A DNA stretch of 6,280 nt from Vulcanimicrobiota bacterium (GTDB lineage Bacteria > Vulcanimicrobiota > Vulcanimicrobiia > Vulcanimicrobiales > Vulcanimicrobiaceae), in contig DAHUYY010000112.1 of NCBI GenBank assembly GCA_027306845.1, positions 1-6,280 on the forward strand. Reading direction: 5' to 3'. Within the stretch, counting starts at the first letter, position 1. Every line of letters starts with the position of its first letter. Below, in pieces: positions 1 to 5,667 of the stretch. The notes below the pieces were generated by a model. The model ran no database searches. It worked only from the letters and a program-made list of their open reading frames with translations, and had not been told where the DNA came from. The translations under genes and the position numbers were made by a program.

Positions 1-184
1 GTGTCGGCGGCGACGGAGTCTGCCGCGCGATCGTAAGCGGACGCGGAAGCGCCTGCACGGTGATATGCGCGACGCCCGAACGCAAGTCGAGCGGATTTTT
101 CTGTAGGAAGAGCGCCACACAGAGATGGATGACGAGCGATATCGCAAGTGCCCACCAGAGATAGCGGTTCCTTCTTAGGCGCAC
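1..184 (-). CDS. tonB: Second TonB-like energy transducer, N-terminal part (runs off the left edge)
   Basis: Partial gene; 61 codons are visible and the 3' end is outside the window. I place the start at GTG 184-182 because GAGG (196-193) sits 8 nt upstream and no in-frame ATG exists nearby. The peptide begins with a short basic stretch (MRLRRNRY) and one hydrophobic segment at residues 8-27 (YLWWALAISLVIHLCVALFL). It then moves into a periplasmic-type region that turns proline-rich (QTPSPPT) at the edge. Ser16 and His20 in the membrane segment have the S-x-x-x-H pattern of the TonB anchor, the part that contacts ExbB/ExbD; E. coli TonB has the same pair at 16 and 20. The segment also resembles that of the neighbouring tonB (YLW-AL pattern), so the two look paralogous. 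The C-terminal receptor-binding domain is not visible, so a TolA- or GspC-like anchored protein is not fully excluded. It lies 69 nt after tonB-1 and beyond a terminator, so its expression may be uncoupled from the exb genes. Confidence 0.75.
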   Translation of the reverse strand, partial: MRLRRNRYLWWALAISLVIHLCVALFLQKNPLDLRSGVAHITVQALPRPLTIARQTPSPPT

Positions 185-206
185 GCTCGCTGCCTCGAGA
201 AAACGA

Positions 207-232
207 AAAAGACGCTCACGCGAGCGTCTTTT
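207..232 (-). terminator. Intrinsic terminator after tonB-1
   Basis: A perfect 11-bp inverted repeat (AAAAGACGCTC / GAGCGTCTTTT) encloses a 4-nt loop. Read on the minus strand, the GC-rich core GACGCTC/GAGCGTC is followed by TTTTTCGTTTT, a good U-tract. It starts 21 nt after the tonB-1 stop codon and is the natural end of the exbB-exbD-exbD-tonB transcript. The A-run on the other arm gives a shorter U-tract on the plus strand too (TTTTCG), so weak bidirectional action is possible. It ends only 22 nt before the start codon of the next tonB-like gene, so it may instead act as a partial terminator or attenuator for that gene. Confidence 0.85.
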
Positions 233-253
233 CGCCGAAAGGCTTCGATTGCC

Positions 254-1000
254 TTAGTCGGGCTGGAACTGTGCATCGAAGATATACTGCGATGCGACCG
301 GTTTGCAGTTCACGATCTTCGGATAGTAGGTGGTATCGCGTGCGGCGCGTTTCGCCTCACGATCGATCGCGAAGTTACCGCTCGATTGCACGAGCTTCAC
401 CGAGATCACCGATCCGGTCGCGCTCAACGTCACCACCACCGGTACGTCGGCGGAGCCGAAACCGGCATCCTGCGCCGACGACGGATAGTTCGGCGCCGAG
501 ACCTGATTTACGGTTGCATCCTTGAACGGAACCGCACAGGCGGGAGCCTGCGTCGGTGGGACGGTCGGCGATGGCGAGGCCGTGCCTTGCCCGGTCGGAA
601 CGCCGGACTCCGTGCCGGTCTTCGGGTTGTTGTTCGTGATGCTCGGGCCGCTTCCAGTGTTGTGGCTCTTCACCAAATTCACTTTGAGCCGCGGCTGAAC
701 CGGCGTCTGCTTCGGCGGCGGCGTCGCTTGCGTCGGCGGCGGCGTCGGTGTCGGCGGAGGCGTCGGCGTCGGCGGCGGCGGTGTCGGCACCTTGATCGGC
801 GCCTTCTTCGCTACCGAGACTTTCTCGACTTTCGTGCTTTCGTGCGGCTTCGAGAGGTTCGGGAAGAACGGGGTTGCAATCGCGTGCAGGAAGAGTGCCC
901 CGATCAGCGCGAGCCAGAGATAATTGGGAACCTTCTCGCCGGTGGTTAAAAACGGCGATTTCTTTTTATCGTCGGGTTGCGGTGGTTTCTGTACGGCCAT
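254..1000 (-). CDS. tonB: TonB energy transducer (TonB-1)
   Basis: A 248-residue TonB-family protein that would carry ExbB/ExbD-generated force across the periplasm to outer-membrane receptors. The N-terminus is cytoplasmic and lysine-rich (residues 1-25), followed by one membrane anchor at about 27-45. The anchor contains His39, equivalent to the key TonB His20, but Ala35 replaces the usual Ser four residues earlier. Residues 72-100 form a Thr/Pro-rich rigid spacer (PTPPP repeats). Residues 101-153 are a Gly/Ser/Asn/Pro-rich linker. The TonB C-terminal domain spans about 165-248, with the entry motif APNYPSSA, a strand VPVVVTLSATG, and a helix with DREAKRAAR. Cys155 and Cys232 flank this domain and could form a disulfide, which is an inference. 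The start ATG follows the exbD-B stop by 3 nt; the nearest SD-like AAGGAG lies 14 nt upstream, longer than ideal, so translational coupling is likely. It is the last gene before the strong terminator. Confidence 0.93.
   Translation of the reverse strand: MAVQKPPQPDDKKKSPFLTTGEKVPNYLWLALIGALFLHAIATPFFPNLSKPHESTKVEKVSVAKKAPIKVPTPPPPTPTPPPTPTPPPTQATPPPKQTPVQPRLKVNLVKSHNTGSGPSITNNNPKTGTESGVPTGQGTASPSPTVPPTQAPACAVPFKDATVNQVSAPNYPSSAQDAGFGSADVPVVVTLSATGSVISVKLVQSSGNFAIDREAKRAARDTTYYPKIVNCKPVASQYIFDAQFQPD
701..787 (-). repeat. Low-complexity Thr-Pro repeat coding region of tonB-1
   Basis: Imperfect short direct repeats built from GGCGTCGGCG-type units on the plus strand encode residues 72-100 of TonB-1, with PTPPP and PTPTPPP units. 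Pro-rich rods of this kind are the normal extended periplasmic spacer of TonB proteins. The tract could vary in length by slippage; only one copy is seen here, so variability is an inference. Confidence 0.8.
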
Positions 1001-1003
1001 CGG

Positions 1004-1429
1004 TTACTGCGTCACTCCTTGCGGCGTGCCTTGAACGTGATTGGCCAGCCCAAAATTAGTCAAACCGACCGATTTCGCGGCGTCCATCACCTGGAGAATC
1101 GTCCCGAAGTGCGCCTTCGGGTTCCCTTTGATGATAACGTCTTTCAGGTGGCCGCCAACGGCGTCTTCAAGCGTTTGGAAGGCGGCCTTGGCTCCCTGAA
1201 TCGGCATCGTATTCGAGCCGATCTGGATTTGATTCTTCGCATCGACGATAACGACGATCTGCGACGGCGAGACTTTATCTTTATTGTACGCCGTAGGAAG
1301 CGGCGGTTCTTTCGTAACCGACGCGAGGATGATGAAGATGATGAGCAGGACCAACAGCACGTCCGTGAACGGCGTAATGTTGATCGTCGACATCACCTCT
1401 TCTTCACCACCAGAGGTTGAAACGGCCAC
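1004..1429 (-). CDS. exbD: ExbD/TolR family proton-channel subunit B (second of two)
   Basis: A 141-residue biopolymer transport protein, the stator partner of ExbB. It has a short cytoplasmic N-terminus (residues 1-16), one membrane helix at about 20-40, and a periplasmic domain ending near GLANHVQ. The diagnostic motif ITPFTDVLLVLLIIF holds Asp23, equivalent to the essential proton-carrying Asp25 of E. coli ExbD. The periplasmic domain has the usual pattern, ending in a helix (FGTILQVMDAAKSVG) and a final strand. The start is GTG 1429-1427; a GGGGGA element lies 7 nt upstream, and this start gives an N-terminus parallel to that of the neighbouring ExbD (GGEEEVM vs RGDEEVM). An internal ATG at 1393 would remove most of the cytoplasmic tail and is less likely. 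It follows exbD-A by 17 nt. Its TAA stop is in the same frame as tonB-1, separated from the tonB ATG by one codon. Confidence 0.95.
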   Translation of the reverse strand: MAVSTSGGEEEVMSTINITPFTDVLLVLLIIFIILASVTKEPPLPTAYNKDKVSPSQIVVIVDAKNQIQIGSNTMPIQGAKAAFQTLEDAVGGHLKDVIIKGNPKAHFGTILQVMDAAKSVGLTNFGLANHVQGTPQGVTQ

Positions 1430-1446
1430 GGATTAATCCCCCACGC

Positions 1447-1857
1447 TTACGATGTAACGAAGCCCACGTTCTCGTCGCCTGCCCGTTTGGCCGCGTCGAG
1501 GATGCGGATGATGACGCCGTAGGGCGCCTTAATATCCGAGGTCAACAAAATTTGCTTCTTGCCGCGCTTCTTAATAGTGTCGTACATCACGCGATAGATG
1601 CCTTTGGTGTCGGTCTTCGTCGAGTCGACGTAGATGACACCCTTGTCGTTGACGACGATCTGGATCTCGTTCTTGTTCTTGCTCGCCGTGCTCTGTGAGT
1701 TATTTGAGTTAGCTAGTTGTTTTTCGAAGCCGGGCGGAGTGACCAAGGCGGCGAGGATCATGAAGATGATCAAAAGCACCAACAAGACATCGGTGAACGG
1801 CGTGATGTTAATTTCCGCCATTACCTCTTCGTCGCCGCGCGCCGAAAGTAGACTCAC
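1447..1857 (-). CDS. exbD: ExbD/TolR family proton-channel subunit A (first of two)
   Basis: A 136-residue ExbD-type protein paralogous to the next gene. One membrane helix (about 20-40) carries ITPFTDVLLVLLIIF with the essential Asp at position 23. Its core is identical to the second ExbD over INITPFTDVLLVLLIIF, but the periplasmic part differs strongly. It has an Asn/Ser/Lys-rich stretch (LANSNNSQSTASKNKNE, about 48-64), then strands EIQIVVNDKGVIYVD and a final helix IIRILDAAKRAG. The start is GTG 1857-1855 with a strong GGAGG (1868-1864) 6 nt upstream. It begins 18 nt after the exbB stop, so the genes are co-transcribed and the SD lies in the short gap. Operons with one ExbB and two ExbDs are known, for example exbD1/exbD2 in Xanthomonas. 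Which of the two is the main partner of each TonB cannot be told from sequence. Confidence 0.95.
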   Translation of the reverse strand: MSLLSARGDEEVMAEINITPFTDVLLVLLIIFMILAALVTPPGFEKQLANSNNSQSTASKNKNEIQIVVNDKGVIYVDSTKTDTKGIYRVMYDTIKKRGKKQILLTSDIKAPYGVIIRILDAAKRAGDENVGFVTS

Positions 1858-1875
1858 GTCATTCCTCCAGTGCGC

Positions 1876-2538
1876 TTACTTCTGCGTGGGCTGATAGAGA
1901 TCCGTAGGAATCGCAGCGCCGGTGTTGTGGAAGTGCAGCATCTCGGCGAGCTGGTTTGCCGCAACGATCATCTCTTGGTTGTAGTTTTTGATGCGAGTCT
2001 TAAAGAAGTTGAAGAAAACAACGGCGATGATTGCCACCACGAGACCGCTGAAGGTCGTGACGAGCGCTTCGGAGACGCCTGCTGCGACGACTGCCGGGCT
2101 CGAATTGCCCTTTAATGCAATCGACTGGAACGCCTTGATGATACCGAGAACCGTTCCGGCGAGGCCGACGAACGGCGCGATAACGGCGATCGTACCGATA
2201 ATGCCGAGATTACGTTCGAGATCGTTCAGATGCTCCATGAGCGCAATCGAGAGTGCATCGGTAATGTCGGCGCGATTTTTATCGCCGCGCTGGAGACCGA
2301 AGCGAAGAATGCGCGGAAGCATTCCCTTCTGGCCGTCGCAATACTTGATTGCGCCGGCGAGGTCGTTCGCGGCCACGCGTTTGCCGATCTCTTTAAGCAG
2401 CGACTTCGTATCGCCGTGCTGGGCACTGAAATAGAGAAAGCGCTCGATGACGATCCACACGACCGCAATCGAGAGCACGAGCAGGACGATCATGTCGAAC
2501 CCGCCCTGTTTCATCACACTGATAAATCCGTCAAACAC
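1876..2538 (-). CDS. exbB: ExbB/TolQ/MotA family proton-channel protein
   Basis: A 220-residue inner-membrane protein forming the pentameric proton channel that energises TonB together with ExbD. Three membrane helices are visible at about residues 15-34, 111-136 and 151-177, with the large cytoplasmic domain between the first two. Signature motifs are APFVGLAGTVLGI (121-133) and GVSEALVTTFSGLVVAI (154-170). Glu157 and Thr162 correspond by spacing to the channel residues Glu176 and Thr181 of E. coli ExbB, and Thr116/Thr129 lie in the second helix. The start is GTG 2538-2536, with GGGGAGG (2557-2551) 12 nt upstream, rather long. An internal ATG at codon 9 has no better SD and would trim the N-terminus. 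TolQ is the main alternative, but the tonB and exbD neighbours and absence of tolA, tolB and pal favour ExbB. It is the first gene of the Ton cluster, after a 145-bp structured spacer. Confidence 0.93.
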   Translation of the reverse strand: MFDGFISVMKQGGFDMIVLLVLSIAVVWIVIERFLYFSAQHGDTKSLLKEIGKRVAANDLAGAIKYCDGQKGMLPRILRFGLQRGDKNRADITDALSIALMEHLNDLERNLGIIGTIAVIAPFVGLAGTVLGIIKAFQSIALKGNSSPAVVAAGVSEALVTTFSGLVVAIIAVVFFNFFKTRIKNYNQEMIVAANQLAEMLHFHNTGAAIPTDLYQPTQK

Positions 2539-2593
2539 GAGTTGTTCGAGCCTCCCCTTCCGGGTGTATTGAGTGAAGCAAATTCTCTGAGTA

Positions 2594-2603
2594 GAAACGT
2601 TTC
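2594..2603. promoter_or_regulatory. 10-bp perfect palindrome upstream of exbB
   Basis: GAAACGTTTC is a perfect 10-bp palindrome about 56 nt before the exbB start codon, abutting the GC hairpin at 2603-2620. It could be a binding site for a dimeric regulator. It does not resemble a classical Fur box, and one short palindrome can arise by chance. Confidence 0.25.
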
Positions 2604-2620
2604 GGCGGGTCTCCCCGCCG
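2603..2620 (-). other. GC-rich hairpin in the exbB leader
   Basis: A 7-bp all-GC stem CGGCGGG / CCCGCCG encloses a 4-nt loop (GAGA on the minus strand, a GNRA tetraloop). No T-run follows in either direction, so it is not a typical intrinsic terminator. It is probably a leader or RNA 3'-end stabilising structure for the upstream or downstream transcript. Confidence 0.5.
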
Positions 2621-2625
2621 CTCCA

Positions 2626-2645
2626 GGGCGGTACTTTGGCCGCCC
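2626..2645 (-). other. Second GC-rich hairpin in the exbB leader
   Basis: A 6-bp stem GGGCGG / CCGCCC encloses an 8-nt loop and lies 5 nt from the other hairpin. Its 3' arm (minus strand CCGCCC) is also complementary to the GGCGG of the neighbouring hairpin, so the two structures could be mutually exclusive. No T-tract follows. Together the hairpins fill the middle of the 145-bp gap between the TPR gene and exbB. Confidence 0.4.
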
Positions 2646-2664
2646 CGGGTAAGAGTCCTGTCCT

Positions 2665-2694
2665 AGATTAAGTAGAGCTTACGTTAACTGCCAA
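2665..2694 (-). promoter_or_regulatory. Weak sigma70-type promoter candidate for exbB
   Basis: On the minus strand TTGGCA (2694-2689, five of six matches to TTGACA) is followed after 18 nt by TAATCT (2670-2665). The latter matches TATAAT only at the two first and the last positions. It overlaps the end of the TPR gene and would give a leader of about 120 nt containing both GC hairpins. It is the best candidate I found in the spacer but is weak; exbB could also be reached by readthrough from the upstream operon. Confidence 0.25.
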
Positions 2695-4006
2695 GATGCT
2701 TCAGAAAGTTCTGAATCTGCAGCACGAGCGAGGCATTATTTCCCGCTTTTGCTAACGCAAGCGCTTTTTTCAGCGTCGCTTTTGCCCGGTCGGTCAGGTC
2801 GGCCCGGTGGTAGACCACCCCGACGCCGGCCTCCCCAACGCCGCGCGCGAAGAGCGCTTCGGGGTCGTTCGGGTCGATCGCCAGCGCTTTCTTGGCATAA
2901 CTCCGGACTTTATCGTAATCGGGCGATTTGGTCTGAATGACGACGAACGCAGCCTGGGTGTAGGCGGCTTCGGCCATCTTCGGGTCCCCTGCGGCTGCGG
3001 CCTTATCGAGCGCGGCGAGCGCTTCGACGGGCTTCAGCGCCTTCGCTGCGGCGACGCCCTTCTGCAGGTAGAACGCCGCAACGAACTGCGCCCCGGGGTT
3101 TCCCGTGGGGTCGAGCGTTTTGAGCTCTGCAAGCATCGCATTGGAGTTCGCCGAGTCACCGGTCTGTAGATACGCTTGAAGGAGATGGCTGTCGATTGCT
3201 ACTTTGGTGGCGGTCGGCGTGCTCTTCTGCGCGAAGAGAATTCCCCGCGCTTTTTCCAGCGAGGCGATGCTCTGCGCGTATTGATTCATTCCGAATTGCG
3301 CAACGCCGAGCGCGTAGAGCGAATTCGGGCTGGAATCGAGTGCGTACGCCTTCTGCGCGTACAATAAAGATTGGGCGGGGTCGGCGGCCGCCTGCTGCAC
3401 CGAGACGGCAGCGAACGACTGGGCGGCAGCTTCTTTAAATGGGGCGCCGATCGTCGCGACCTTGTCGAAGGCCTGCGCCGCCGATGCATAATCCGAGGAA
3501 AAATATGCGGCGATGCCGAGGTACTGCAATGCGAGCGCGTTACCGGGATGAGCGAGAAGATAGGTGCTCGCAGCCTGCTTGGCGTCGGCGTATTTCCCGG
3601 CGTGAATCAGCGCGTCGATATGTCCCAACGCACCTCCGCCGATTTGCTCGCCCGAACGCACGACGCTCTTTCCAAACTTCAGAGTGTAATCGTAGTACGC
3701 TTGAATCGGTTTATTTCCACGATGCGCCGGCTTATAGGTCGACGTCTTGGCGATCTCCAAAGCCGCGGCCACATCGCCTTTATTCGTCGTGCGGATGACC
3801 TTGACGACGTGGAAACTTCCATCGGGGAAAACCTCGACTTGCAAGACGACAAGCCCGGGCCCCGCCCATGGAGTGGTAGTCGTCCCTTGCTTTACGAGTT
3901 TAGCGGGGAAGAACTCGCTTGCATACTGCGCTCGCGCAGGTAGGTTTCCCAATGCGGTGAGACCCACGAAGGCGAGGGTAGCGGCGACGAGCCGAAGGCG
4001 TTTCAT
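2684..4006 (-). CDS. Secreted TPR protein with N-terminal TonB-C-like domain
   Basis: A 440-residue exported protein of unknown function. Residues 1-26 are a clear Sec signal peptide (MKRLRL, a hydrophobic core, then PARA before Gln27). Residues about 48-112 resemble a TonB C-terminal domain: a strand (GLVVLQVEVF), a DG turn (PDGSF), a strand (VVKVIRTT), a helix (AAALEIAKTS), then YKPAHRGNKPI and a closing strand YYDYTLKF. This order matches the C-terminal domain of TonB-1 in the same window. From about 125 to 437 there are repeated Ala-rich helix pairs of TPR type, for example 127-156, 158-187, 229-256 and 365-392 (DPNDPEALFARGVGEA). No membrane helix follows the signal peptide, so it is probably soluble in the periplasm. 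ATG 4006-4004 has AGGAG 5 nt upstream, overlapping the aroF stop, so translation is probably coupled. A structural scaffold or partner of the Ton system is an inference from domain and location only. Confidence 0.9.
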   Translation of the reverse strand: MKRLRLVAATLAFVGLTALGNLPARAQYASEFFPAKLVKQGTTTTPWAGPGLVVLQVEVFPDGSFHVVKVIRTTNKGDVAAALEIAKTSTYKPAHRGNKPIQAYYDYTLKFGKSVVRSGEQIGGGALGHIDALIHAGKYADAKQAASTYLLAHPGNALALQYLGIAAYFSSDYASAAQAFDKVATIGAPFKEAAAQSFAAVSVQQAAADPAQSLLYAQKAYALDSSPNSLYALGVAQFGMNQYAQSIASLEKARGILFAQKSTPTATKVAIDSHLLQAYLQTGDSANSNAMLAELKTLDPTGNPGAQFVAAFYLQKGVAAAKALKPVEALAALDKAAAAGDPKMAEAAYTQAAFVVIQTKSPDYDKVRSYAKKALAIDPNDPEALFARGVGEAGVGVVYHRADLTDRAKATLKKALALAKAGNNASLVLQIQNFLKHLGS

Positions 4007-4014
4007 GCGTGCTC

Positions 4015-4905
4015 CTATGATGGCGGCGTTGCGTTGAGGGATCCGGCGAAGCGCTTCGGTAGACGTCGGCCCACCGCAGCGGCGACCGCCGGCATGCTTT
4101 CCATAAACGATTCAAACTCTGCAAACGTCAGCGACTGCATCCCATCGGAGACCGCCGAGGCAGGGTCGGGGTGCACTTCGACCATGATCCCGGCGGCGCC
4201 CGCCGCCACGGCCGCGAGCCCCATCGGTGCCACCAGGCCGGCGAGCCCCGTCCCGTGCGAGGGGTCGACAATCGTCGGAAGGTGCGTGCGGCTCGCCAGC
4301 AGCGGAACGACCGAGAGATCGAGGAGGTTGCGCGTCGACGGATCGAAGCTTCGAACCCCACGCTCGCAGAGAACGATCTCTTCGTTGCCGGTGAGCGCGA
4401 TATATTCGGCGGCCAAAAGCCACTCGTCGACGGTCGCCGCGAGCCCCCGCTTGAGCAGCACCGGCTTGCCGGTCTCCCCAACTGCCCGCAGGAGCGCCGT
4501 ATTCTGCATATTCCGCGCACCGATCTGCAGCATATCGGCGAACTCGGCGACGATCTCGGCATCGCGCGGATCGAGAACCTCGGTGACGACGGCGAGCCCG
4601 AATAGGTCGGCTGCCTCGCGCATCATCGTCAGGCCGTCGCGGCCGAGCCCCTGGAACGAATACGGCGAGGTGCGCGGCTTATACGCCCCTCCCCGTAGGA
4701 CGTTGGCCCCTGCATGCGCCACGGCAGCGGCGGTCGCCACGATTTGCTCGCGACTTTCCACGGCGCAGGGACCGGCGCAGATCGCGATCTCCTCGCCCCC
4801 GAAACTCGGGCCGCCGGCACGTAGGGAGACGATGCTTCGCCGGTCGCGGGCGTCGACGTGCACCAGCCGAAGGTCGCGCGAAGGGGGAAGCGGGCGAGCG
4901 TTCAT
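4015..4905 (-). CDS. aroF: 3-deoxy-7-phosphoheptulonate (DAHP) synthase, type I-beta
   Basis: A 296-residue cytoplasmic enzyme condensing phosphoenolpyruvate and erythrose 4-phosphate, the first step of the shikimate pathway. The full TIM-barrel is present: AGPCAVES (44-51), [16 protein letters not shown] (71-86), EVLD (109-112), QIGARNMQN (127-135), LLKRG (150-154), CERG (180-183), DPSHGTG (214-220), VEVHP (242-246) and SDGMQS (253-258). The four metal ligands are predicted as Cys47, His217, Glu243 and Asp254; their spacing equals that of the Thermotoga maritima enzyme. Only about 38 residues precede the barrel, too few for the ferredoxin-like/ACT-type regulatory domain found in the Thermotoga enzyme, and no chorismate mutase domain is fused. 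The enzyme is therefore probably not feedback-inhibited by an N-terminal domain. The ATG overlaps the rluB stop (ATGA), indicating translational coupling; the upstream SD is weak. The related KDO-8-phosphate synthase is unlikely given the AGPCAVES and RNMQN motifs. Confidence 0.95.
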   Translation of the reverse strand: MNARPLPPSRDLRLVHVDARDRRSIVSLRAGGPSFGGEEIAICAGPCAVESREQIVATAAAVAHAGANVLRGGAYKPRTSPYSFQGLGRDGLTMMREAADLFGLAVVTEVLDPRDAEIVAEFADMLQIGARNMQNTALLRAVGETGKPVLLKRGLAATVDEWLLAAEYIALTGNEEIVLCERGVRSFDPSTRNLLDLSVVPLLASRTHLPTIVDPSHGTGLAGLVAPMGLAAVAAGAAGIMVEVHPDPASAVSDGMQSLTFAEFESFMESMPAVAAAVGRRLPKRFAGSLNATPPS

Positions 4906-5651
4906 TCCCGAGATGCTACCACGCGGTCGGGGGCTGCGGGGGTTTGAGAGGTCGCACGGGCAAGTTCGGCAATCTCGCGCGGGCTGAGAGGGCGTACCCG
5001 CCCGGAGGCAAGCGAGCCCAACTCGATGGGGCCGAAACGCAGGCGGCGCAATTCGATGACGGGGTGTCCGAGCGCGGCGAACATCTCACGCACCTGCCGA
5101 TTACGCCCTTCGTGAATGGTGAGATCGACGAGACTCCGCAACGAGGCCGACGAAACGATCCGTAATTTCGCACCGGCGGCGCGAAAGCTCGGCGTGCGAA
5201 CGCCGGCCCGCAGTTCCTCGATCTGTTCGGCGGTGAGTTCTCCGCGAATCGTCGCGCGATAGGTCTTCTCGACGCCGAACCGCGGGTGGAGCAGGCGATG
5301 GATGAGGTCGCCGTCGTTGCTGAGCAGCAAGAGCCCCGAGGTATCGTAATCGAGGCGCCCGGCCGGGACGACGCGCGGGAGATCGCGCGGCAAGAGATCG
5401 ACGATCGTGCGCCGCCCTTCCGGATCGGAGAGCGTGGTTACCACCCCGACCGGCTTATTCATCGCAAGGTAGATGTACCGTTGCGCGAGCGCGGGCTTTC
5501 CGTCGCAAAGAATACGATCGCCGGGGCCGACGAGAATGCCGAGTTCGCGAACGACATGCCCGTTGACGCTAACGCGCCCGGCAAGGATCAACTCGTCGGC
5601 GGCACGGCGCGAGGCGACCCCCGCGCGGGCGAGCGCGCGGTTGAGTCGCAT
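4902..5651 (-). CDS. rluB: 23S rRNA pseudouridine synthase, RluB/RsuA family
   Basis: An RNA-modifying enzyme of the RsuA/RluB/E/F family that isomerises a uridine in rRNA, most likely in the 23S peptidyl transferase region. From the ATG at 5651 it has 249 residues. An S4 RNA-binding domain occupies about 1-60 ([16 protein letters not shown], then GRVSVNG). The catalytic domain follows, with NKPVGVV (65-71), GRLDYDTSG (98-106) holding the catalytic Asp101, and EGRNRQVR (181-188). I chose ATG 5651 because it gives the family's usual beginning just before [15 protein letters not shown] and leaves a 16-nt gap after rho. The alternative GTG at 5699 adds 16 basic residues and overlaps rho by 32 bp; neither start has a strong SD. 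The stop overlaps the aroF start. RsuA (16S-specific) is the alternative, but [13 protein letters not shown] and the length match RluB better. Confidence 0.93.
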   Translation of the reverse strand: MRLNRALARAGVASRRAADELILAGRVSVNGHVVRELGILVGPGDRILCDGKPALAQRYIYLAMNKPVGVVTTLSDPEGRRTIVDLLPRDLPRVVPAGRLDYDTSGLLLLSNDGDLIHRLLHPRFGVEKTYRATIRGELTAEQIEELRAGVRTPSFRAAGAKLRIVSSASLRSLVDLTIHEGRNRQVREMFAALGHPVIELRRLRFGPIELGSLASGRVRPLSPREIAELARATSQTPAAPDRVVASRE

Positions 5652-5667
5652 CTGCGCGGCGTCGCGC

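Noticed and set aside
701..787. Possible CRISPR or other repeat array
   Set aside because: The repeats are short, contiguous and in frame, without spacers; they encode the TonB proline spacer.
386..949. Long plus-strand open frame with an Arg-rich product over the tonB-1 region
   Set aside because: It is antisense to tonB-1; the poly-Arg stretch is simply the complement of the Pro/Thr codon repeat. It has no domain and no good SD.
1876..2538. TolQ-TolR or MotA-MotB assignment for the channel genes
   Set aside because: No tolA, tolB, pal or flagellar gene is adjacent, the ExbD subunits lack an OmpA-like domain, and tonB follows directly.
2603..2645. GC hairpins considered as an intrinsic terminator of the rho-to-TPR operon
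   Set aside because: No T-run follows either stem on either strand; only leader or mRNA-stabilising roles remain plausible.
2539..2683. Fur box or other iron-responsive operator before exbB
   Set aside because: No sequence close to the GATAATGATAATCATTATC consensus is present; the palindrome GAAACGTTTC does not match it.
4034..4987. 317-codon plus-strand open frame opposite aroF
   Set aside because: Low-complexity Ser/Arg/Ala product from the antisense of a GC-rich gene whose minus-strand product has complete catalytic motifs.
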